Source: Flavobacterium sp. Sd200
GTDB lineage: Bacteria; Bacteroidota; Bacteroidia; Flavobacteriales; Flavobacteriaceae
Length of the DNA stretch: 64,000 nucleotides
Reading direction: 5' to 3'
NCBI RefSeq assembly: GCF_009826935.1
Contig: NZ_WUMN01000005.1
Span: 186,001-250,000 of the forward strand
A program made the translations under genes and the position numbers. Under the pieces are notes generated by a model that had not been told where the DNA came from, ran no database searches, and saw nothing but the letters and a program-made list of their open reading frames with translations. Each line of letters begins with the position of its first letter. The stretch's first letter is position 1. Positions 18,689 through 27,188 of this stretch are shown piece after piece.

Positions 18689-19468
18689 ATGACTAAACCA
18701 ATCATAGGCATAATGGGTGCCATGCCGCAGGAAATATCAGGTGTTATTGAACTTTTAGACAATCCTGTAAGCACTACCATTGGCAGCCGCACTTACACTA
18801 CCGGAACCATTAACAGCATAGATACAGTAGTTGTATTTTCGCGCTGGGGTAAAGTTTCCGCTACAGCTACGGTATCGGCTTTAATACATCATTTTAATAT
18901 TACCGAACTTATTTTTACAGGTGTTGCTGGCGCTATAAATCATCAGCTAAATATTGGCGATATTGTTATAGGGCAAAAGCTAATACAACATGATATGGAT
19001 GCCCGCCCGCTAATGAAGCAGTTTGAAATTCCGCTGTTAAGCAAAACATATATTGAAACAAACCCTGACCAACTTACTATCGCCCAAAAGGCTATTGAGC
19101 GCCTACTTCAAAACGATACTATTAGTAACGCAGTAGGTAGAGAGGTTTTGAACAGTTTTAATATTATTGCTCCAAAATTTTATACTGGAGAGATAGCCAG
19201 CGGCGACCGCTTTTTTGCCAATAACGATCAAAAGGACAATTTACTTGCAGCATTGCCAGATGTTTTGTGTGTAGAGATGGAAGGCGCCGCAGTAGCACAG
19301 GTGTGTTATGAATATGATATTCCGTTTACAGTTATAAGAACAATATCAGACAGTGCGAACGATACTTCGCATATCGATTTCCCTGTATTTATAAAAAAGG
19401 TTTCAAGCCAGTACTCGGTAGTAATAATACAGGCTATTTACAATATATATACTGATACCCAAGATTAG
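18689..19468 (+). CDS. mtnN: 5'-methylthioadenosine/S-adenosylhomocysteine nucleosidase
   Basis: From the ATG at 18689 the protein begins MTKPIIGIMGAMPQE, matching the family N-terminus with the conserved Glu15. An ATG 33 bp further upstream lies within a terminator loop. It has 259 residues and a nucleoside phosphorylase/hydrolase fold. FTGVAGAI is near residue 80, CVEMEGAAVAQVC (ribose-binding Met-Glu) is near 200, and RTISDSAND contains the catalytic Asp. It cleaves adenine from MTA and SAH in methionine salvage and methyl-cycle detoxification. Slightly longer than the E. coli enzyme (about 230 residues) because of an insertion around 120-150. It overlaps the convergent LytTR gene by 4 bp at the stop codons. 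Confidence 0.9.
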   Translation: MTKPIIGIMGAMPQEISGVIELLDNPVSTTIGSRTYTTGTINSIDTVVVFSRWGKVSATATVSALIHHFNITELIFTGVAGAINHQLNIGDIVIGQKLIQHDMDARPLMKQFEIPLLSKTYIETNPDQLTIAQKAIERLLQNDTISNAVGREVLNSFNIIAPKFYTGEIASGDRFFANNDQKDNLLAALPDVLCVEMEGAAVAQVCYEYDIPFTVIRTISDSANDTSHIDFPVFIKKVSSQYSVVIIQAIYNIYTDTQD

Positions 19469-20166
19469 TTTTTGGGCAATTGATTGAGCAATATCTGATA
19501 TTTGCGCCCCACCGGAAGGGTTACTCCATTTTTTAAAACAATCTCGCCAACTGTAAAACTTTGCACGTGAGCCGTATTTGCAATATAGGATTTATGAACC
19601 CGTATAAATCCTGCTGCATTTACCTGATCGTGTATTGCCAAAAGTGATGCATACACCACAACAGCCCTTGTATCTGATGTTAAATGTATTTTTACATAAT
19701 TGCCAAGACTTTCAATATAGAGCACATCAGTAAGGGCAATTTCAGGGTCGGTCTTATTTATTTTAAGGTGTGTATTTACGTCCATCGGTGCGCTACGTTT
19801 GGCATCACAAAAAATAATAGCTTTTTGCACAGCTTTATTAAATGCCATTAGCGATATTGGCTTTATTAAATAATCTACCGCATCGTGGGTGTATGATTCT
19901 AAAGCGAAATCAGTATAGGCAGTAGTAACAATAGTAACAGGCCGCAAAGAGAGTTGCTCCATGAGCTCTACACCATTTAGCAATGGCATGTTTATATCCA
20001 GAAAAAGCATATCAAATTCCTGCTCTGCCATAAGTTTTAAGGCCTCGACACCATTGTGTGCACTGGCAGCATACTCAAGTCTTTCGTGTTTTTGTATGTG
20101 CGATCTTATTACGTTATGAGCCGGCTGTTCATCATCTACTATCAGGCAGCGGTATGTAGTTTGCAT
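19465..20166 (-). CDS. LytTR family response regulator
   Basis: The 233 residues comprise an N-terminal receiver (about 5-120) with DDE at 11-13, phosphoacceptor Asp57 (FLDINMP), a Thr switch (TTAYTD) and the lysine in YLIKPIS. A C-terminal LytTR DNA-binding domain (about 135-230; the DVLYIESLGNYVKIH segment, then FIRVHKSYIAN) follows. The start overlaps the 3' end of the sensor kinase gene by 25 bp, so the two are translationally linked. It most likely regulates the divergent TonB receptor operon through the direct repeat in the intervening region. Confidence 0.92.
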   Translation of the reverse strand: MQTTYRCLIVDDEQPAHNVIRSHIQKHERLEYAASAHNGVEALKLMAEQEFDMLFLDINMPLLNGVELMEQLSLRPVTIVTTAYTDFALESYTHDAVDYLIKPISLMAFNKAVQKAIIFCDAKRSAPMDVNTHLKINKTDPEIALTDVLYIESLGNYVKIHLTSDTRAVVVYASLLAIHDQVNAAGFIRVHKSYIANTAHVQSFTVGEIVLKNGVTLPVGRKYQILLNQLPKN

Positions 20167-21134
20167 AGCTTAAGTTTATAATTATAAATACTGCCTGTTT
20201 TTGTATAAGTGCAGTCATAATCTAAAGACAGTAAATCAAGCCTCCGTTTAAGGTTTGCCAGTCCAAGCCCTGTACCAAAACTTTTAGATCCTTGTGGCAG
20301 GCAACTGTTCTGTATAGCAAACACAAGGCAATCGTCGTCCATTTCCCAATCTATTGCTATAAAAGGCTGAGGAGTTTCCATAGAAAACTTTACTGCGTTC
20401 TCAACCAATGGCATAAAAAGCAACGGCGGAACGCTAAGCTTTGTGTTTAACGGAATATTGCTATTGTTTGTAACCACTAATTTGGCATTTTTGTAAATAC
20501 TATAATCCAAATATTTTTTCACAAAATCCATTTCGCTTTTTAAAGATACCGTTGTGGTTTTAGCAGCTTCTATCTGGTAGCGTAAAAGCTCAGATAGTTG
20601 CAATATCCTTTCAGGCATATCTTCAGGATGGCTAAGCGATTCGCCATATAAATTGTTCATTGCGTTTAGCAAAAAATGCGGATTTAACTGCTGCTTCAAA
20701 AAATCCAGCTCTGTTTGGGTCATTGCCAACTGGCGGTTGGTGGAAATAACATTTTGCGTTATCCATAAATGGATAAAATAAAAACCCGATCCAACAAATG
20801 CAGACAAAAATTGTTTCAGCCCTCTTGTAAAAGGAGTAATTTCCGGATTTCTGGAAAAGTCAAAATGATAAGCTATTACAATCATGAGCAACCAATATAA
20901 ACTGAAGAAAATAACAAAACGTTTGTAATGGTTTGTTTGCAGCATACCTTTTATAAAAAGCAGGTTACTAACAATTATAGCAGCATAGAATGAGAACATG
21001 GAATACGTAAGCCTTAATATCCTCTCGTCATCAGGACCTTCAAAATAATTCACCAAAAGTATGGCGCCATAAATAAACCCTACTATAAACAGGTTCCTGA
21101 ACCATATATTTTCGTACCGAAGGTAATTTTTCAT
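20142..21134 (-). CDS. LytS/YehU-type sensor histidine kinase
   Basis: The 330 residues carry four transmembrane helices (about 12-30, 44-63, 71-90 and 107-126), a short linker, and the His_kinase domain with phospho-His153 in QQLNPHFLLNAMNNL. A C-terminal HATPase follows (LVENAVKFS N box, then GTGLGLANLKRRL). No large extracytoplasmic sensor domain is present, so the signal is sensed in the membrane. It is the cognate kinase of the overlapping LytTR regulator. A well-formed promoter sits right at the start codon, suggesting a very short or absent leader. Confidence 0.9.
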   Translation of the reverse strand: MKNYLRYENIWFRNLFIVGFIYGAILLVNYFEGPDDERILRLTYSMFSFYAAIIVSNLLFIKGMLQTNHYKRFVIFFSLYWLLMIVIAYHFDFSRNPEITPFTRGLKQFLSAFVGSGFYFIHLWITQNVISTNRQLAMTQTELDFLKQQLNPHFLLNAMNNLYGESLSHPEDMPERILQLSELLRYQIEAAKTTTVSLKSEMDFVKKYLDYSIYKNAKLVVTNNSNIPLNTKLSVPPLLFMPLVENAVKFSMETPQPFIAIDWEMDDDCLVFAIQNSCLPQGSKSFGTGLGLANLKRRLDLLSLDYDCTYTKTGSIYNYKLKLCKLHTAA

Positions 21135-21139
21135 AAAAA

Positions 21140-21168
21140 CAAAATTAAAGCATTTAGGATGCAGCCAA
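21140..21168 (-). promoter_or_regulatory. Promoter of the sensor-kinase/LytTR operon
   Basis: On the minus strand TTG (21166-21168), 18 bp, then TAATTTTG (21140-21147) fit the Bacteroidota consensus. The -7 element ends only 6 bp before the ATG at 21134, so transcription would start at or next to the start codon. Confidence 0.6.
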
Positions 21169-21217
21169 TTTTATATTCGGCTTTTTATACAAACGGCGTT
21201 AGTATAATAAATGTAAC

Positions 21218-21263
21218 ACATTATAATTTTGTAAGACTAATACAGTTTATACATTATAATTTT
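21218..21263 (+). repeat. 13-bp direct repeat between divergent LytTR and TonB receptor operons
   Basis: ACATTATAATTTT occurs at 21218-21230 and again at 21251-21263, exactly 33 bp apart, about three helical turns. The first copy overlaps a TAATTTTG (-7-like, 21224-21231). Direct repeats at helical spacing are typical of LytTR operators, but this assignment is inferred from position. Confidence 0.5.
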
Positions 21264-21288
21264 ACCCAAAATCATCAATCAATAAAAC

Positions 21289-23664
21289 ATGAACAGGACT
21301 TTTTATCTGTATTTTTTAATGGCGCTTTTCTCGGCCATTTCAGGTTTTTCGCAGGAAAAATTTACCCTTAGCGGCACCATTGCCGACGGTGCCAACAAAG
21401 AAACCCTAATTGGAGCAAGTGTATATATTAAAGAAACCAAAACTGCAGTTTCTACCAATGCATCGGGCTTTTACACTATTACGCTTCCGGCAGGAACCTA
21501 TACACTACAGGTTAGCTACGTTAGTTTTGGAACCATCGAGCAAACAGTTGTACTTAACAAAAACACTAAAAAGAACTTTAGCCTTACCAGCAGTACCGAA
21601 GAGCTAAACGAAGTTGTAATATCTCAAAACGCTAAACGGGCAAATATTAAAAGTCCCGAAATGAGTGTAAATAAGCTTACAGCACAGGATATTAAAAAGA
21701 TCCCTGTTGTTATGGGAGAGGTAGATGTTATCCGGTCGTTAATGGCACTGCCCGGGGTTACCAACGGCGGCGAAGGCGCATCAGGATTTAATGTGCGTGG
21801 TGGTGCAGCCGATCAAAACCTTATACTTATGGACGATGCCACACTGTTTAATTCGTCGCACCTTTTTGGCTTTTTCTCTGTTTTTAATGCCGATGCTATA
21901 AAAGACCTTAACCTCTATAAAGGAGGTATTCCGGCACGCTATGGCGGCAGGGTATCATCTGTACTTGATATTAACCAGCGCGATGGCAGCACCGAAGACT
22001 ATCATGCCATTGGTGGTATTGGGCTTATATCGAGCCGCCTTGTTGCCGAAGGCCCCATCAATAAAGGTAAAGGATCTTTTCTTGTTGGCGGGCGTACGTC
22101 TTATGCGCACCTTTTCCTTAAACTGGCAGACAACGATAATACTGCCTATTTTTATGACCTGAACATGAGGCTTAAATATAACTTTAACGAAAAGAACAAA
22201 ATATACCTGTCCGGATATTTAGGCCGCGATATACTAAAAATAAACGAAAGCTTTAGCAATGTGTATGGCAATACGGTTTTAAACTTTGGCTGGAACCACA
22301 GCTTTAGCGACGCACTTAGCTCAAATATGGCTGTTATGTATAGTGATTATTTATATGGCATGCAGCTTGATTTTGTAGGTTTTGACTGGGACTCCGGCAT
22401 TGAGAGTTTTACGTTTAAATATGATTTTAAACATAAGTTAAACGACAGGTTTAAGCTTACCTATGGTGCGAGTGGTATATACTACAACTTTAATCCGGGT
22501 ACGATTACTCCAAGCACGGCAGATTCGGGTGTAAATGCCGACCAGCTTGACCGCAAATATGCGTTTGAAACAGCATTTTATCTTGATGCTACGAACGAAA
22601 TTACCGATAAGCTTCAGGTAACCTATGGCCTGCGTTACAGCATGTTTAACCGTTTGGGCTCGCAAACATTAAATATTTATGAAAACAATCAGGCAGTGGT
22701 ATTTAATGACGAGCTTAAAATTTACGAAAAAGCTACTCCTATAGGCACCCGCAGTTATGGACGCAACGAGACTATTGCCCATTTTGGAAATTTTGAACCG
22801 CGCGCAGCCATATCCTACCAACTGGCAGAAGAGCAATCTGTTAAGCTTAGCTATAACCGCATGGCACAATACCTGCACCTTATATCTAATACGGCCTCGG
22901 CTACACCACTTGATGTGTGGGCACCAAGCGATAATTTTATAAAACCCCAAATTTTAGACCAGGTGGCCATGGGGTATTTCAGGAACTTTAAAAATGATGC
23001 CTATGCACTCGAAACCGAAGTGTTTTATAAAACCCTTAAAAACCGCGTAGACTATATAGATGGTGCCGACCTTATTGCCAACGAAGCCATAGAGCAGGTT
23101 GTTTTGCCAGGCAAAGCAAGGGCTTATGGCCTTGAGATTTTGGTTAGAAAAAACACAGGCAAGCTTACAGGCTGGGTGGCCTATACCCTATCTCGGGCTG
23201 AACAGCAAACACCGGGACGCACCCCTAACGAAAGCGGCATAAACAATGGCAAGTGGTATCATACAGGCTATGACAAACTGCACAACCTGTCGGTAACAGG
23301 ATCGTATGCCTATACTGATAAATGGTCTTTTTCGGGCATGTTTGCGTTGCAATCCGGTCAGCCTGTAACCTACCCTAACGGTCAATACCAATATGGCGAT
23401 ATCAACATTCCAAGTTATGGTCCGCGCAACGAAGACAGGCTTCCAGCATATCATCACCTTGATATTTCGGCCACCTACAACCCTAAGCCGGAAAAGAAAA
23501 AAGGCTGGCAAGGCGAATGGGTATTTAGCATTTACAACCTGTATAACAGGCAAAATGCGGCATCTATATCATTCCGTCAAAACGAAGATACAGGTAATAA
23601 CGAGGCCGTGCGCCTGTCTATTTTTGGTATGATACCAAGTGTTACGTATAACTTTAAATTTTAA
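21289..23664 (+). CDS. TonB-dependent outer-membrane receptor
   Basis: The 791-residue protein has a signal peptide (cleavage near ISGFSQ), a CarboxypepD_reg-like beta domain (about 25-105; GTIADGANKETLIGASVYI) and a plug (about 115-235; VMGEVDVIRSLMALPGV, then GFNVRGG and ARYGGRVSSVLD). A 22-strand barrel ends in an aromatic residue (VTYNFKF). This size suits the smaller FecA/CirA-like class rather than full SusC proteins (about 1000). It imports an unknown ligand using TonB-ExbBD energy. A DUF4249 lipoprotein follows immediately, and a LytTR two-component pair is divergent, so regulation by that pair is likely. Confidence 0.93.
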   Translation: MNRTFYLYFLMALFSAISGFSQEKFTLSGTIADGANKETLIGASVYIKETKTAVSTNASGFYTITLPAGTYTLQVSYVSFGTIEQTVVLNKNTKKNFSLTSSTEELNEVVISQNAKRANIKSPEMSVNKLTAQDIKKIPVVMGEVDVIRSLMALPGVTNGGEGASGFNVRGGAADQNLILMDDATLFNSSHLFGFFSVFNADAIKDLNLYKGGIPARYGGRVSSVLDINQRDGSTEDYHAIGGIGLISSRLVAEGPINKGKGSFLVGGRTSYAHLFLKLADNDNTAYFYDLNMRLKYNFNEKNKIYLSGYLGRDILKINESFSNVYGNTVLNFGWNHSFSDALSSNMAVMYSDYLYGMQLDFVGFDWDSGIESFTFKYDFKHKLNDRFKLTYGASGIYYNFNPGTITPSTADSGVNADQLDRKYAFETAFYLDATNEITDKLQVTYGLRYSMFNRLGSQTLNIYENNQAVVFNDELKIYEKATPIGTRSYGRNETIAHFGNFEPRAAISYQLAEEQSVKLSYNRMAQYLHLISNTASATPLDVWAPSDNFIKPQILDQVAMGYFRNFKNDAYALETEVFYKTLKNRVDYIDGADLIANEAIEQVVLPGKARAYGLEILVRKNTGKLTGWVAYTLSRAEQQTPGRTPNESGINNGKWYHTGYDKLHNLSVTGSYAYTDKWSFSGMFALQSGQPVTYPNGQYQYGDINIPSYGPRNEDRLPAYHHLDISATYNPKPEKKKGWQGEWVFSIYNLYNRQNAASISFRQNEDTGNNEAVRLSIFGMIPSVTYNFKF

Positions 23665-23676
23665 ATGGCAATCATC

Positions 23677-24495
23677 ATGAAAAACATACAATATATATCT
23701 TTACTTTTCATACTAATGCTTTTTGCATCGTGTGAAGAGGTGGTTAACGTAGACCTTGACACGGCCCCTCCCCGACTGGTTGTTGAAGCCTCTATAGACT
23801 GGGTTAAAGGCACAAGCGGCAGCGATCAAACCATTAAGCTTACAAAAACGAGAGGGTATTATGACACTGTTATACCGATTGTTGAGGGTGCTACGGTTTT
23901 TGTTACCAACAGCACAGGCGAGGTTTTTAATTTTACTGAAGAGGCCGGAACCGGGAGGTACAACTGCACAAACTTTAGGCCTGTTGTGAACGAAACGTAT
24001 GTGCTTACTGTAGTTAGCGAAGGACAAACTTATACCGCTACCGAAAAAATGTATGCCGCACCCGATATTACAAGAACCATACAAAATAATGAAGGTGGTA
24101 TTTTAGGAGAGAATATAGAAATTCGTTTTTTCTATAATGATTTTCCCGGGCAAGACAATTATTACCTTACCCGTTTTGAAGCTCCGGTAATTCCGTTTCC
24201 TGAATATGAACTTGCCGATGATGAGTTTTTTCAGGGGAATGAAATGTTTGACTGGTTCTCTGACGAAGACCTTGCACCCGGACATGTGGTTAGCATCAGG
24301 CTGCACGGCATATCGCAACGTTATTATGAATATATGAATGTGTTACTTGAAGCAGCGGGCGGTGGCGGCGGACCATTCTCGGCAGTTCCGGTTGCAGCAA
24401 GGGGCAATCTTGTAAACCAGGACAACACTGCAAATTATGCCTTGGGCTACTTTAGGCTTTGCGAGGTGTCTGCATTGCAGGTAACGGTTCAGTAA
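23677..24495 (+). CDS. DUF4249 domain lipoprotein
   Basis: With the start at 23677 (MKNIQYISLLFILMLFASC) the 272-residue protein has a lipoprotein signal. An ATG at 23665, directly after the receptor stop, would add only four residues. The mature part begins EEVVNVDLDTAPPRLVVEAS, the hallmark of DUF4249 proteins. These occur next to TonB receptors in Bacteroidota and are thought to be surface-exposed partners, by analogy to SusD. The substrate is unknown. Co-transcription with the receptor is nearly certain given the 12-bp gap. Confidence 0.88.
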   Translation: MKNIQYISLLFILMLFASCEEVVNVDLDTAPPRLVVEASIDWVKGTSGSDQTIKLTKTRGYYDTVIPIVEGATVFVTNSTGEVFNFTEEAGTGRYNCTNFRPVVNETYVLTVVSEGQTYTATEKMYAAPDITRTIQNNEGGILGENIEIRFFYNDFPGQDNYYLTRFEAPVIPFPEYELADDEFFQGNEMFDWFSDEDLAPGHVVSIRLHGISQRYYEYMNVLLEAAGGGGGPFSAVPVAARGNLVNQDNTANYALGYFRLCEVSALQVTVQ

Positions 24496-24516
24496 AAAAA
24501 TCATTAGGTTTAAATA

Positions 24517-24556
24517 AAGTCCGTTATGGTGCTTAACAGTACTGTAACGGATTTTT
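24517..24556 (+). terminator. Terminator of the TonB receptor operon
   Basis: The CCGTTA and TAACGG arms, extended by flanking A-T and G-U pairs, are separated by a loop that can itself pair. Six T residues follow. Confidence 0.65.
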
Positions 24557-24596
24557 TCATTCCCGTTATAAAGTGTCCTGATCTTTTATTTTAAAT

Positions 24597-24604
24597 TATA
24601 TTTG
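24597..24604 (+). promoter_or_regulatory. -7 element of the thiamine pyrophosphokinase gene
   Basis: TATATTTG matches TAnnTTTG and lies 17 bp before the ATG at 24622. No clear -33 TTG was found at 19-21 bp upstream. Confidence 0.45.
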
Positions 24605-24621
24605 CGCAACAATAACAATAC

Positions 24622-25284
24622 ATGTCATCACACCATATAGTTAGAGACGATCAGGAGCCTGCATTAATAATTGCAAACGGGGCAGCATGCAGCCGGGAAC
24701 TTTTGGGGCAATTGCTGGAATGGTCTCCTCTTGTAATTGTTTTAGACAGTGCCATGAGCCGTGTTATGGAACTGGGTATTAAAGTAGATGTGCTATTGGG
24801 CGACTTTGACCGTGGTTTTAATCCCGAATATTACAGGGAACAGCAATATCCACTGGAAATTGTATATACTCCGGATCAGGATAAAACAGATCTTGAAAAA
24901 GCATGCGACTATCTTGTTAGCCGAAACTTCACAGCTGTAAATGTAATATGGGCCACCGGACGCCGCGCCGACCACACTATTACAAACATTACAAATATTG
25001 TCCGTTTTAAGGATAAGCTAAAAATTGTAATACTTGATGACAACTCCAAAGTTTTTGTATTACCCCAAAAATATGAAAAGTGGTATCCTGCAGGGACACC
25101 AATATCTTTAATACCGGTTGGTATAGTGGAGGGCATTACGTCGACTAACCTTAAATATCAACTAAATAACGATACGCTAACTATAGGCCATCGCACAGGA
25201 AGCAGCAATGAAGCACTTACAGATGGCATTGTATCTATTGAATATACTACCGGTGATTTGCTCATGATGGAGTGTTTTGATTAA
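24622..25284 (+). CDS. Thiamine pyrophosphokinase
   Basis: The 220 residues contain the TPK catalytic-domain motifs: GDFD at 60-63 (Mg/ATP binding), DQDKTDLEKA with DKTD at 87-90, and GRRADHTITN at 113-122. A C-terminal thiamine-binding beta domain follows (SLIPVGIVEGITSTNLKY, later RTGSSNEALTDGIVSIEYTTG). It converts thiamine plus ATP to thiamine pyrophosphate and AMP in the cytoplasm. It is monocistronic here and has its own -7 element. In other Bacteroidota it often lies near PnuT-type transporters, but none is present in this window. Confidence 0.93.
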   Translation: MSSHHIVRDDQEPALIIANGAACSRELLGQLLEWSPLVIVLDSAMSRVMELGIKVDVLLGDFDRGFNPEYYREQQYPLEIVYTPDQDKTDLEKACDYLVSRNFTAVNVIWATGRRADHTITNITNIVRFKDKLKIVILDDNSKVFVLPQKYEKWYPAGTPISLIPVGIVEGITSTNLKYQLNNDTLTIGHRTGSSNEALTDGIVSIEYTTGDLLMMECFD

Positions 25285-25381
25285 AAGTTGCTGCATAAAG
25301 AAGTTGTAAAATAGACGTATAAATACGGAATCTGTTTTAACAAAATTTTCATTATTATTGCAGCCTTATTAAAAGATCACC

Positions 25382-26311
25382 ATGAAAAAATTTTTACTTA
25401 CTATTATTTCAATCGGTCTGTTAGCAGCATGCAGTGGCGGCGATAGCGAAAGTGTACCAACATGCAGTGCAGTAACAGCTATAAATGTTGTACAACGTGC
25501 AGGAGATATTGATTTCAGCGTTACCACAACCGGAGGCATATATACTGAAATAAGTATAGTACCTGTTGTATCAGGCAATACTAATCCGGATTATGGTAAT
25601 CTTATAACTCTTGAATCAGCAAGCAAATCTTTTAAAATTTTAGGAGACATCAATACATCCGGTCAGGTATTGTTGTACGCACGTTCAGTTTGCGACGGCA
25701 ACGTTAAAGGCCCATGGTTTGGCCCTAAGCCTTTTACAATTGCAGATTATTGTGAAACACCAAGAGATCTTAACGTATCTTACGGGCAGTTTACATGGCG
25801 ATACGATTCTCCTTTAAACAATATTGCAGCCTCAACCTATCAGGTAGAATATGGCATACAGGGTTTTACGGTAGGAACCGGAACTAAAATTACTGTTAAC
25901 AACCCTATGTGCACAACATTTTCGTTGCTTGCAGGAAACAATTATGATTTTTATGTGAGGGCATATTGTGTAAACAATGTAGGATATGGCAATTATGCAG
26001 GTCCGTATACTTATTATGCCGAAAGTAGCTACAATGCATGCCAACCTCCCACAAATATTACATATACTTCTACGTCTAATGGTGCTACAACCCGTAATAC
26101 ACAACTTATATGGAGCGGCAACGGAGAAAGTAGGTTTGAGCATGTATGCGTTGTTCGTGGCAATAGTATTAGCAATGGCACTATACATTTATCTTATAAT
26201 AATCAGGCTGCTTACAACCTTAGCATTTATAATGACTACGATTTTTATGTTAGGCCTGTATGTGGTAACGGCAATACAACAGCCTGGGTAAAAAGAGAGA
26301 TCGATTTTTAA
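25382..26311 (+). CDS. Lipoprotein with fibronectin type III-like repeats
   Basis: The 309 residues start with a lipoprotein signal (MKKFLLTIISIGLLAACSGG). Three beta-sandwich units follow (about 25-120, 125-215 and 220-309), each ending in a pattern like YDFYVRAYC or YDFYVRPVCGNG, as in the FN3 domains of the secreted proteins in this window. There is no T9SS sorting domain, so it is anchored through the lipid instead. No catalytic motif is visible; a ligand-binding or scaffold role is inference. A perfect palindromic terminator separates it from the convergent small membrane protein. Confidence 0.78.
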   Translation: MKKFLLTIISIGLLAACSGGDSESVPTCSAVTAINVVQRAGDIDFSVTTTGGIYTEISIVPVVSGNTNPDYGNLITLESASKSFKILGDINTSGQVLLYARSVCDGNVKGPWFGPKPFTIADYCETPRDLNVSYGQFTWRYDSPLNNIAASTYQVEYGIQGFTVGTGTKITVNNPMCTTFSLLAGNNYDFYVRAYCVNNVGYGNYAGPYTYYAESSYNACQPPTNITYTSTSNGATTRNTQLIWSGNGESRFEHVCVVRGNSISNGTIHLSYNNQAAYNLSIYNDYDFYVRPVCGNGNTTAWVKREIDF

Positions 26312-26329
26312 TACAAAAACTAATTCTCA

Positions 26330-26379
26330 TATCATAAACAAAAACATCCTGCAATTGCAGGATGTTTTTGTTTATGATA
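26330..26379. terminator. 50-bp perfect palindrome acting as bidirectional terminator
   Basis: The 25-bp arms 26330-26354 and 26355-26379 are exact reverse complements with no spacer. The G+C-rich core (ATCCTGCA) is flanked by A and T runs on both sides. It lies between two convergent genes. Confidence 0.8.
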
Positions 26380-26394
26380 AATGCTGTAACGGAT

Positions 26395-26643
26395 TTAACG
26401 CGCATTTTTGTAATTATAATATTGCCTTATCGTCATCATGTCTTTTTGGGAATGCTTCCTGCCATAAGATATAAAAGCCAATATGCCTCCAATAACAACA
26501 CAGCACATAAGGAACACAAATATGCTGCTTATTAAAAAGTTGCTGAAACTTATGTTATCAAAAGAAAAGTTATTAAAAATAAGATAGCCTAAAAATAACA
26601 GAACTATCACGACTCCAAAAAAGTAAAGTATTTTCATAGACAT
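26395..26643 (-). CDS. Small two-helix membrane protein
   Basis: The 82 residues have two hydrophobic helices (about 6-24 and 36-60) and a basic C-terminal tail with several aromatic residues (YGRKHSQKDM, then IRQYYNYKN). No family was recognised. It ends at a bidirectional terminator and has an AT-rich upstream region, consistent with a real monocistronic gene. Confidence 0.55.
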   Translation of the reverse strand: MSMKILYFFGVVIVLLFLGYLIFNNFSFDNISFSNFLISSIFVFLMCCVVIGGILAFISYGRKHSQKDMMTIRQYYNYKNAR

Positions 26644-27188
26644 TCTTATTAATATTTAAGACTATTGATTTTTAAACTGGCTCAAATTTCTTAAATATAT
26701 ATCTTACCTCCCACAACTTTAATACTATATAACTTTTGATTAAGAAATTTTTAGAAGAAAAAAGCCACAAATTAAGTTTTACAAAAAGCAACAGGTATTT
26801 TGATAGATACAAGTCGGTATAAATATTTTTTTTGGTAAGATGGTAATCAAAAAAAACGTTTACATCTTCTTGAATTTAACTTTACATTTAACAAACAAAA
26901 CACTCTAATAAAACAACAAAAACATCGGTTTAAACATCTAAAAGAAACAAAACAGCAATAAATCATGGTTTAATACAGCTGTTTGTTATAAAAAAGTCAA
27001 TTTCACCTAAAGGTAACATTAAATATTTCTTAAATATTTCATAAGTAAAAAAGGTAAAACCACAACACCGTTATCAAAAAATCACAAAACCATCACATAA
27101 ACTGATTTTTATTTAATTAACCATATCCCTCATAATGCTTTTACTGATAATTTGTATTTTTAGAGCACATCAAAATTATTTGTAAAAA
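26644..27188 (+). other. 545-bp AT-rich intergenic leader of the giant T9SS protein
   Basis: No open gene was found. It contains an exact tandem 11-bp repeat (TTAAATATTTC at 27019-27029 and 27030-27040), one helical turn apart. The related TTTCTTAAATAT occurs near 26687. ATCTTACC (26701) and its reverse complement (near 26833) recur, and the same octamer occurs in the leader of the second giant gene near 59293. No strong TAnnTTTG element was seen; TAATTTG near 27148 is one base short. Confidence 0.4.

Noticed and set aside
21159..21371. 70-residue frame crossing the divergent regulatory region and the receptor start
   Set aside because: It overlaps the receptor gene in another frame and runs through the promoter and repeat region. 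It has no signal or domain features.
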